A stretch of 7,882 bases of DNA from Candidatus Zixiibacteriota bacterium (GTDB lineage Bacteria; Zixibacteria; MSB-5A5; GN15; FEB-12). The notes beneath the pieces were generated by a model. The model worked only from the letters and a program-made list of their open reading frames with translations, searched no databases and was not told the origin of the DNA. Both the position numbers and the translations under genes were made by a program. The DNA lies in contig JAUVAR010000111.1 in the NCBI GenBank assembly GCA_030591625.1, positions 1 to 7,882 on the forward strand, read 5' to 3'. Positions 1 through 5,443 of this stretch are shown here, piece after piece (position 1 is the stretch's first letter; each line of letters begins with the position of its first letter).

Positions 1-502
1 CAAACCCACATTCTTTCAGCAATCGATGGTAATATGAAGGGCAGTAGTTGCACATGAAGGTTGGACGTTGGTCAAACCCTTCAAGTAGAAAGCCTGACTC
101 ATCATTAGTGCTCAGGTTAACCGGCCCAAAGATTGATTCAGCACCGGCTGCTCTCAGTGTCTGGTAGGCAGCTTCAAATAGCTCTCGCGCTACCGCGCCG
201 TCATCGACACACTCAAACATCCCGAAAAAGCCACGATTCTCCCCGTGAATCTTTTCATGTTCAGGGTTAATAATAGCGGCGATACGACCGCACGGCAGTC
301 CGCTGTTGTCGTAAGCTACAAAGAGGTGTGTGCGTCCATACTGATAGAATGAATTTTCGGAAGGGTTGAGTTTGCGTCGTACTTCACGCACGAGAGGAGC
401 AACATAGAGAGAGTCGCGATCATAAATGCGATTTGGCAGATTCAAGAATTCTCTAAATTCTCTTCTATTATACGGGTCAATCTCTCGAACAGTCATAGTC
501 AT
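1..502 (-). CDS. GNAT-like acyltransferase (YghO-type), N-terminal part
   Basis: The reverse strand from ATG 502 is open to the left edge, giving 167 residues (MTMTVREIDPYNRREFREFL...). The sequence fits the large YghO-type GNAT-like family. It has the early LPNRIYDRDSLYVAPL segment, then LNPSENSFYQYGRTHLFVA, CGRIAAIINPEHE, GFFGMFECVDD, IFGPVNLSTNDESGFLLEGF and a Tyr-rich CNYCPSYYHRLLKECGF stretch. Members are usually around 370-400 residues, so more than half of the protein, including most of its C-terminal half, lies outside the window. The family is presumed to transfer acyl groups to an unknown acceptor, and no substrate can be read here. A second ATG lies two codons downstream at 496. 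There is no strong Shine-Dalgarno. A sigma-54-type promoter sits 36 bp upstream on the same strand, giving a leader of about 25 nt. Family assignment is fairly sure; function is not. Confidence 0.8.
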   Translation of the reverse strand, partial: MTMTVREIDPYNRREFREFLNLPNRIYDRDSLYVAPLVREVRRKLNPSENSFYQYGRTHLFVAYDNSGLPCGRIAAIINPEHEKIHGENRGFFGMFECVDDGAVARELFEAAYQTLRAAGAESIFGPVNLSTNDESGFLLEGFDQRPTFMCNYCPSYYHRLLKECGF

Positions 503-537
503 TTGCACTTTGCTGGTTTGAGTTCTACTATGTACGA

Positions 538-554
538 TGCAACCTGAATGCCAA
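538..554 (-). promoter_or_regulatory. sigma-54 (-24/-12) type promoter for the acyltransferase gene
   Basis: The reverse strand reads TTGGCATTCAGGTTGCA. Against YTGGCACG-N4-TTGCW it has the invariant GG and GC at exact spacing, with mismatches only at the two bases after TGGCA. The predicted transcript start is near 527, about 25 nt before ATG 502. The correct orientation and distance to a start codon, and an activator gene of the right class in the window, support it. Confidence 0.6.
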
Positions 555-649
555 GTCGGGGACAATGCGAGATAGCGATTGGGGGACAAAGACTTATGAG
601 ATGTTTGAGGGACTATTTTTGAGGCAGCGAAATGGTTACATTCTTTACA

Positions 650-750
650 TCAATGGATACTCGATACTCACGAAGTCTTTAGATTAATTAGCAAGTAATC
701 ACTCGACCAACAAGCTACTCACTCAGCTCAAGTATCGATTCGGGTGAGTA
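650..750. promoter_or_regulatory. Candidate upstream activator sites for the sigma-54 promoters
   Basis: TCAATGGATA, CTTTAGAT and AGCAA(g/a)TA occur here and again in the same order at 5235-5270, with different spacing. The heptamer TACTCAC occurs twice direct (665-671, 716-722) and once inverted (744-750); the last two form an inverted repeat with a 21-nt gap. All lie roughly 80-175 bp upstream of the predicted kinase start at about 827, and on the far side of the acyltransferase promoter, which is the usual distance for sigma-54 activator binding. The words are seen; the binding function is inferred. Confidence 0.35.
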
Positions 751-799
751 CACACGATAAAAGCAGGCCCGCCATCGGTTTGCTTAGTCTTTTATTGCG

Positions 800-816
800 T
801 TGGCACAGCTCTTGTA
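800..816 (+). promoter_or_regulatory. sigma-54 (-24/-12) type promoter for the kinase gene
   Basis: The sequence TTGGCACAGCTCTTGTA matches YTGGCACG-N4-TTGCW with exact spacing. The -24 element is complete through TTGGCAC. The -12 element reads TTGTA, so the usual GC is GT, which may weaken it. Transcription would begin near 827, about 107 nt before the preferred kinase start. Confidence 0.6.
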
Positions 817-920
817 TACAAAAGAAAGGTAGTGAAAAGTAATTGGATATGAAGAAACAGGATATAATGCTGTCGATTGAATTGCGCCGAGACAGTTGTA
901 CCAGTAGAATTATGCATTGC

Positions 921-925
921 GGAAG
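921..925 (+). promoter_or_regulatory. Ribosome binding site choosing the kinase start at 934
   Basis: GGAAG lies 8 nt before ATG 934. The alternative in-frame start, TTG 877, has no purine-rich site at usable distance, so ATG 934 is preferred. Confidence 0.55.
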
Positions 926-933
926 TAGATCAA

Positions 934-1296
934 ATGTGTGATAATTCTTTTGAAGATAATAATGATATCATAACATTGCTATACGGACCGAACTGCAACC
1001 ATAGTAAAGCTTCTGTTCCGAGGGATGAGCATTTGGAGATCAAGCCGGGTACTGACATTTCTCATTATCGCATCGAGTCGTTGCTCGGTTCGGGAGCAAA
1101 CGGCGAAGTCTATGTCGCCCGTGATTTGCAGCTCAGTCGACAAGTTGCAATCAAGGTTCTTAAATACCAGTCCGAAGATGATACCGACCAGCGGGAACTG
1201 TTCTTAAAAGAAGCTCGTGCGGCCGCCTCTCTCAACCATCCCAACATCGTTACTATATATAAGATAAGTCAGTTCGAAAAACGCCCTACATTGTGA
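934..1296 (+). CDS. Ser/Thr protein kinase, N-terminal fragment (frameshifted from 1293-3629)
   Basis: This frame encodes 120 residues and ends at TGA 1294-1296. After a variable head of about 40 residues comes the start of a bacterial Hanks-type kinase domain: GTDISHYRIESLLG, the glycine loop GSGANGEV (52-59), the ATP-binding lysine in VAIK (K74), the helix-C glutamate (E93) and HPNIVTIY. The frame then breaks before the hinge. Reading back one base at the A-run (1277-1281) gives ...QFEKTPYIVMALIEG..., which continues directly into the frame at 1293 and looks like normal kinase sequence. Alone, this fragment could not be a working kinase. The likeliest explanations are a one-base loss in a homopolymer, as a sequencing error or a recent mutation. 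ATG 934 is chosen for its GGAAG site; an in-frame TTG at 877 would add 19 residues. Confidence 0.75.
   Translation: MCDNSFEDNNDIITLLYGPNCNHSKASVPRDEHLEIKPGTDISHYRIESLLGSGANGEVYVARDLQLSRQVAIKVLKYQSEDDTDQRELFLKEARAAASLNHPNIVTIYKISQFEKRPTL
1277..1296 (+). other. Frameshift site inside the kinase gene
   Basis: The upstream frame reads GAA AAA CGC CCT ACA TTG TGA. Backing up one base after AAA gives ACG CCC TAC ATT GTG ATG, that is TPYIVM, which restores kinase homology and an 898-residue protein from ATG 934. The five-A run (1277-1281) is the natural place for a lost A. The stop TGA (1294-1296) overlaps GTG 1293 and ATG 1296, so coupled translation is also formally possible, but no Shine-Dalgarno precedes these starts. 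Confidence 0.8.
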
Positions 1297-3629
1297 TGGC
1301 ACTGATCGAAGGTGACACTTTGGACTTTCTCGCGGAAAAGAAGTCACTTTCTGAAAACAATATCGTCGGAATCGTAAGGGGCATTTGCAAAGGACTTAGT
1401 GCGGCCCACAGTGCCGGGATTGTTCATCGCGACATAAAGCTTTCTAACATTATTCTCGACAAAAACGGGGAAGCCAGGATTCTTGACTTCGGTTTGGCCG
1501 CCACAATCTCGGCATTGACGGGAGACAGCGGGCAACGTGTTGAAGGAACGATTAGGTATATGGCACCCGAGCTTCTCGTTGGAAAACCAGCGTCGCCCGC
1601 CTCTGATCTGTTTTCCGTCGGAGCTATTTGTTATCAACTGCTGACCGGTCAACCTGCGTTCAGCGGAGAATATGAAGCGGCTGTTAAATACTCCGTTATC
1701 AATGAATCTCCTCCGCCTGTCTCAACTTTGGCTCCAGATACATCGCCTAAGCTCGACGCAGTTGTCATGAAGCTGTTAGAGAAGAACCCTGAGAACAGAT
1801 ATCAGTCGGCAGAGGAACTGATAGAAGATCTTCGTGGTCCTTTTACAACGAGACCTGAGCAGGACTCAGCCAGAAGAGCGCTTCCAGTTGTTTCAGGTCG
1901 GGTTCTTATATCGTTCATCGTATTAGCTCTCTTGGCAGCAACTGTTCTGTTCTTAAAAGGCAGCTTCTTAGATAGTCGAGACAATGACTCCGAGACAATT
2001 TCGCTCGCAGTTTTGCCGTTTGATAATTCTGGAGATTCTCTCGACAACTTTTTTACTGATGGTGTAACTGCCGAGGTTACAGGCTATCTTGCCAGGCAGA
2101 ACGAACTGAGAGTGATCTCACGTCGCAGTACAACGCTCTATCGACATACAGATATGCCCCTCGGAGAAATTGGCCGACAGTTAGATGTTAAATATTTCGT
2201 AGTTGGAACGGTTGGACGATATGGAGAGGCCGGGGATAGCGTTAAGGTTCGAGTGGAATTGATTTCGGCGGAAGATGATGCCTATCTTTGGACGCATGAT
2301 TTCTATGGGTCACGCGAAGATATCTTTGCAGTAGAGTCGGAAATTGCTTTGATGGTGGCAGAGGCGTTACAAGTTTCGATTGTAAATGAACGAACCGACC
2401 CGGAAGTTGCACCAACGACCGACTTGAGAGCTTATGATTACTATCAGCGCGGTAACGAATATTTTGCGAGAAGTTGGACAAGGTCAGATATTGTGCGTTC
2501 ATCGGAACTTTATGAAAAGGCGATCATGCTTGATTCGACTTTTGCATCGGCTTGGGCAATGCTGTCAAGAGCGCGTTCAAGCATGTACTGGGAATATTAC
2601 GATCATACCAGCGATAACTGTGATGCCGCCTTCGAGGCTGCAAAGAATGCAGTTGATCTTCGCCCGGATCTTCCAGAGGGATATACTGCCCTTGGTTACT
2701 ATTACTATCATTGCAATAGAAACTTGGAAATGGCTCTTGATCAGTTCAGACTTGGTCTGCGGATTGACAAGAACAACAGTGAACTGCATAATGCAGTTGC
2801 AGCAGTGCTGAGGCGAAAGGGAAGGCTCAACGAATCAGTCATTAGTTTTAAGACAGCCCTCGAACTTGATCCCAGATCACACTTGAAATCGTTTGATGTC
2901 GCGCTTGCGTATGGAATGATGCGTCAATACGAAGCATCACGCGAGTATATCGAACGAACTCTTAATCTTGCTCCGGATTATTCTCTCGGGCACCTTTATT
3001 ATATTTGGTTACCTATTTTTGAAAACGGTGATCTGCAGCTTGCCGAGCAGCTTTTATCAGAAGCGATGAACAAGGCTGACCTGACTGACTCCAAGTACTA
3101 TTGGTGGTTGAAAAGGTTTATTGGTACTACCAGTAACCACACGACTAAGCTTACGGCTGGAGCAGACTCCAGCGCTTACTATCTTTACCAAATGAGAACA
3201 GCGAGAAGAAACAGTGAGCCTCTTGCAGTGAGAGTGTATGCAGATTCAGCCCGTATGAATTTGGCCAGCAAACTTATAGAGTTTCCTGAAGACGGTCACT
3301 ATCTCAGTTCGTATGCGCTTGCTATGACAGGATTGGGATACAATGATTCAGCCTTTGTTTTTGCGCAAAGCGCAGTGGAGTCATTGCCATCTACGAGGGA
3401 AGCATTCGACGCGCCCCTACTTATGCTGAACTTTGCCGAGGTGCTGGTTCTACTTGAGAAGTATGATGAGGCAATTGAGGTTTTGAATCAGGTTCTTGGT
3501 ATACCAGGATTTGCGTCACAGGCATATTTGCGGGTTGATCCGATGTGGACTCCGCTTCATACGTTCCCCAGGTTTGCAGAGATTGCTGGATTAGGGAATC
3601 AGTTTGATTCTTCTGAGGTTATTCCGTAG
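1293..3629 (+). CDS. Ser/Thr protein kinase, main part: catalytic lobe, TM, TolB-N-like domain, TPRs
   Basis: These 778 codons carry the rest of the kinase. Catalytic motifs are present: HRDIKLSN (45-52), DFG (65-67), and GTIRYMAPE (85-93) with the APE motif, followed by DLFSVGAICYQLLTG. One transmembrane helix lies at about 203-223, so the kinase would be cytoplasmic and the rest periplasmic. Residues 236-368 resemble the TolB-N/FlgO-like domain (LAVLPFDNSG, FFTDGVTAEVTGYL, VISRRSTTLYR, LDVKYFVVGTVGRYG, YLWTHDFYG). About five or six TPR-like repeats follow from 380 to 600, and then a less clear helical C-terminus. Such proteins are thought to sense envelope signals through the TPRs and phosphorylate cytoplasmic partners; no substrate is visible. 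The real coding frame should begin upstream at 934. The 3' end overlaps the convergent activator gene by 31 bp. Domain calls are strong; whether an intact protein is made depends on the frameshift. Confidence 0.85.
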   Translation: MMALIEGDTLDFLAEKKSLSENNIVGIVRGICKGLSAAHSAGIVHRDIKLSNIILDKNGEARILDFGLAATISALTGDSGQRVEGTIRYMAPELLVGKPASPASDLFSVGAICYQLLTGQPAFSGEYEAAVKYSVINESPPPVSTLAPDTSPKLDAVVMKLLEKNPENRYQSAEELIEDLRGPFTTRPEQDSARRALPVVSGRVLISFIVLALLAATVLFLKGSFLDSRDNDSETISLAVLPFDNSGDSLDNFFTDGVTAEVTGYLARQNELRVISRRSTTLYRHTDMPLGEIGRQLDVKYFVVGTVGRYGEAGDSVKVRVELISAEDDAYLWTHDFYGSREDIFAVESEIALMVAEALQVSIVNERTDPEVAPTTDLRAYDYYQRGNEYFARSWTRSDIVRSSELYEKAIMLDSTFASAWAMLSRARSSMYWEYYDHTSDNCDAAFEAAKNAVDLRPDLPEGYTALGYYYYHCNRNLEMALDQFRLGLRIDKNNSELHNAVAAVLRRKGRLNESVISFKTALELDPRSHLKSFDVALAYGMMRQYEASREYIERTLNLAPDYSLGHLYYIWLPIFENGDLQLAEQLLSEAMNKADLTDSKYYWWLKRFIGTTSNHTTKLTAGADSSAYYLYQMRTARRNSEPLAVRVYADSARMNLASKLIEFPEDGHYLSSYALAMTGLGYNDSAFVFAQSAVESLPSTREAFDAPLLMLNFAEVLVLLEKYDEAIEVLNQVLGIPGFASQAYLRVDPMWTPLHTFPRFAEIAGLGNQFDSSEVIP

Positions 3630-5179
3630 CGCGCAATTTTGTCTTTCAAACCTTTTCGGGTCAGCCCGAGCAGTTTTGAACTCTTTAGGATATTACCGTC
3701 TGTTTCTGCAAGCATGCGCTTGATAAGATCGATTTCCAACTTGTTGACTGCGTCCCGAAGTTTCCCATGGTATCCGCTCGTATTGATTTGTTCGCTACTG
3801 CTAGATTTAACTTCTGCCGAAAAATCCTCGACATCTATGACGCCATCAATATCACATACAAGAGCAGCTCGTTCAATCTCATTTTCAAGTTGTCGGATAT
3901 TTCCGGGCCACGAATATTTCTCCAGCAAGCTCAGAGCGCCGGGTGTGATTGCGAGGTTTTCTTTTTGCAATTTGACTCTTAGTCGGTTCATTAGGTGATG
4001 CACCAACAAAGGGATATCGCCTGTGCGGTGCGCCAGAGGAGGATTATCAATTGTGACGGTATTTAGTCGGTAGAAGAGATCCTCTCGAAAGCTGTTGTCC
4101 TTGATTGCTGATTTGAGGTCTTTGTTTGTCGCGGACAAAACTCTGACATCGACTCGTTCCGATTTCGACGCTCCTACCGGCCTTATCTCACCGTTTTCAA
4201 TCGCCCTGAGAATAGCGACTTGGGTCGAGAGTGGGGCATCGCCGACTTCATCTAAGAATATTGTTCCGCCATCTGCTTCACGGAATAATCCCGGCTTGCT
4301 TCGGTCTGCTCCGGTGAAGGCTCCTTTGATGTGACCAAACAACTCTGATTCGAGCAGTGTCTCTGTCTTGACTCCACAGTTCTTGACAACAAACGGCCTG
4401 TCCTTGCGTTGACTATTATAGTGGATTGCCCGCGCCACCAATTCCTTGCCGGTTCCGGTTGGTCCGGTAATTAGAACCGGAGAATCATTCGAACAAACTT
4501 TAGAAATAAGTCGCAATACTTGTTTGATCTGCTCTGACTTGCCAATGATATTTTCAAACGAGTAATTTTTGGCTACTTCTGTCTTTAGGAGCGCGTGTTC
4601 TTCTCGGAGTTTACGGTATGATTCGGCCAGCAACGCATTCTTACGAGCCAGTTCCTCAAGCAAGAGAGCATTGTAAAGTAACTGGGCCGACTGTGATCCT
4701 ATTATTCCAATGAGACGGCACTCGTCCTCATTAAACGGTTCGCTCTTATCGTTGCGTACGAGGCTCGCCAGTCCAATTATCTTTCCTCTCGCTATCAGAG
4801 GGCAACATACAACTGACTTGAACCGGCCATCCTCAGATGAAATTGTGCTAAATCGTTCATCCGTGTCGAGGTTGTCAATTTTGAGGAGAAGCTGATTCTT
4901 GAGCACCCAGCCCGAAATAGAGTCTGAAACTCGATAGGGGATATCCGCAGGATCGTTCTTTCTGCTTCGCACTATGGTCATCATAGTGTCGACATCTTCT
5001 TCGGTGATAAGATTCACGACCCCTTCGGTGGCTCCCGAAAGTCTTACCAGCTCGTCGATCAGAATCGACATAATATGGTTAGTTTCGCGAACCCGGCATA
5101 TCTTATCGAGCAAGGAATTAATGTTCTTTAATTCCTCGAATGCGGGTTGTAATTGGATCGGGTCTTGGTCTGATTTCAT
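3599..5179 (-). CDS. GAF-domain sigma-54-dependent transcriptional activator (Fis-type HTH)
   Basis: This 526-residue protein has three parts. Residues about 30-172 form a GAF sensor domain (SGATEGVVNLI, SISGWVLKNQ, KSVVCCPLIARGKIIGLASL). A likely coiled-coil linker follows at 172-205. The AAA+ sigma-54 interaction domain spans about 212-440, with Walker A GPTGTGKE (239-246), the sigma-54 contact loop GAFTGA (286-291), Walker B TIFLDE (306-311), REDLFYRLN (365-373) and WPGNIRQLEN (424-433). A Fis-type helix-turn-helix closes the protein (GNILKSSKLLGLTRKGLKDKIARYGI region, 495-520). All catalytic motifs look intact, so it should open sigma-54 promoters by ATP hydrolysis. There is no response-regulator receiver, so control probably comes from a GAF ligand or a partner protein such as the neighbouring kinase. 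The gene lies among three sigma-54-type promoters, its likely targets. Start ATG 5179 has only a weak ribosome binding site. The Ile and Gln in WPGNIRQLEN replace the commoner Val and Glu, a mild variation. Confidence 0.95.
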   Translation of the reverse strand: MKSDQDPIQLQPAFEELKNINSLLDKICRVRETNHIMSILIDELVRLSGATEGVVNLITEEDVDTMMTIVRSRKNDPADIPYRVSDSISGWVLKNQLLLKIDNLDTDERFSTISSEDGRFKSVVCCPLIARGKIIGLASLVRNDKSEPFNEDECRLIGIIGSQSAQLLYNALLLEELARKNALLAESYRKLREEHALLKTEVAKNYSFENIIGKSEQIKQVLRLISKVCSNDSPVLITGPTGTGKELVARAIHYNSQRKDRPFVVKNCGVKTETLLESELFGHIKGAFTGADRSKPGLFREADGGTIFLDEVGDAPLSTQVAILRAIENGEIRPVGASKSERVDVRVLSATNKDLKSAIKDNSFREDLFYRLNTVTIDNPPLAHRTGDIPLLVHHLMNRLRVKLQKENLAITPGALSLLEKYSWPGNIRQLENEIERAALVCDIDGVIDVEDFSAEVKSSSSEQINTSGYHGKLRDAVNKLEIDLIKRMLAETDGNILKSSKLLGLTRKGLKDKIARYGITSEESN

Positions 5180-5234
5180 AAATATTAAACTCTGAAATGA
5201 TTAAGGGGCAAGTTAGCCCGTTTCTTAGTGCTGG

Positions 5235-5275
5235 TCAATGGATAAACCGTAATCGCTTTAGATAGCAAATATCCA
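5235..5275. promoter_or_regulatory. Candidate upstream activator site of the lipoprotein promoter
   Basis: TCAATGGATA (5235-5244), CTTTAGAT (5256-5263) and AGCAAATA (5264-5271) repeat the words found at 650-697 in the same order. TGGATA (5239-5244) and TATCCA (5270-5275) also form an inverted repeat. The block lies about 115-155 bp upstream of the predicted lipoprotein transcript start and overlaps the likely -10 of the activator gene, so it could also give autoregulation. Function is inferred. Confidence 0.35.
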
Positions 5276-5296
5276 CCCCCGTTCAGTTGTAGTCAA
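5268..5296 (-). promoter_or_regulatory. Possible sigma-70-type promoter for the activator gene
   Basis: On the reverse strand TTGACT (5296-5291) and GATATT (5273-5268) are separated by 17 bp. This would start transcription near 5261, about 80 nt before ATG 5179. A second, weaker pair is TTGACC (5238-5233) and TAACTT (5215-5210), also 17 bp apart. No sigma-54 match faces this gene, fitting constitutive expression of the activator. Confidence 0.35.
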
Positions 5297-5361
5297 TTTC
5301 ACGATGTGTCTATCTCGCATAATAGCACTTAGTTACAGAAGAAACGTTGATGCGCCATGAA

Positions 5362-5378
5362 GTGGCACGCCGGTTGCA
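5362..5378 (+). promoter_or_regulatory. Consensus sigma-54 (-24/-12) promoter for the lipoprotein gene
   Basis: GTGGCACGCCGGTTGCA contains TGGCACG-N4-TTGCA, a full match to the sigma-54 consensus core with exact spacing; only the weakly conserved first pyrimidine differs. Transcription would begin near 5389, leaving a leader of about 55 nt before ATG 5444. The site rules out the in-frame ATG at 5357 as the start used from this promoter. Confidence 0.88.
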
Positions 5379-5432
5379 ATCTCAAGAGACCAGAAGATAT
5401 TGAATTAACAAAAAACAGTAACATATTGAAAT

Positions 5433-5436
5433 GGAG
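5433..5436 (+). promoter_or_regulatory. Ribosome binding site fixing the lipoprotein start at 5444
   Basis: GGAG lies 7 nt before ATG 5444. It is downstream of the predicted sigma-54 transcript start and directly precedes the signal peptide, so it supports 5444 over 5357. Confidence 0.75.
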
Positions 5437-5443
5437 CAGAAAA

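Larger units (their letters stand above)
503..933. other. Divergent regulatory region between acyltransferase and kinase genes
   Basis: This interval has no convincing gene. It holds outward-facing sigma-54-type promoters at 538-554 (minus) and 800-816 (plus). Between them are the words TCAATGGATA (650-659), CTTTAGAT (677-684) and AGCAA (690-694), which recur upstream of the lipoprotein gene. The heptamer TACTCAC occurs at 665-671 and 716-722, and inverted at 744-750. A 30-codon ORF (849-941, MKKQDIMLSIEL...) ends over the chosen kinase start and could be a leader peptide, but its ribosome binding site is poor. Confidence 0.6.

Noticed and set aside
877..933. TTG 877 as kinase start
   Set aside because: No Shine-Dalgarno at usable distance; ATG 934 has GGAAG 8 nt upstream. 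It cannot be fully excluded.
1274..1282. Classical programmed -1 slippery heptamer
   Set aside because: In the zero frame the heptamer is C GAA AAA, so the Glu tRNA could not re-pair after slippage; only the Lys codon can slip.
1297..1311. TGGCAC inside the kinase gene (also at 1561)
   Set aside because: Neither has a -12 element at the right spacing (GAAG and CTTC), and both lie in coding sequence.
1344..2811. Overlapping ORFs in other frames of the kinase gene
   Set aside because: Shadow frames of a gene with strong domain evidence; they show no recognisable motifs.
5206..5219. GGGC-AAGTTA-GCCC hairpin upstream of the activator
   Set aside because: Only four pairs and no clear T-run; probably chance.
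5357..5443. Lipoprotein start at ATG 5357
   Set aside because: It covers a consensus sigma-54 promoter, lacks a good ribosome binding site and would push the signal peptide 29 residues inward.
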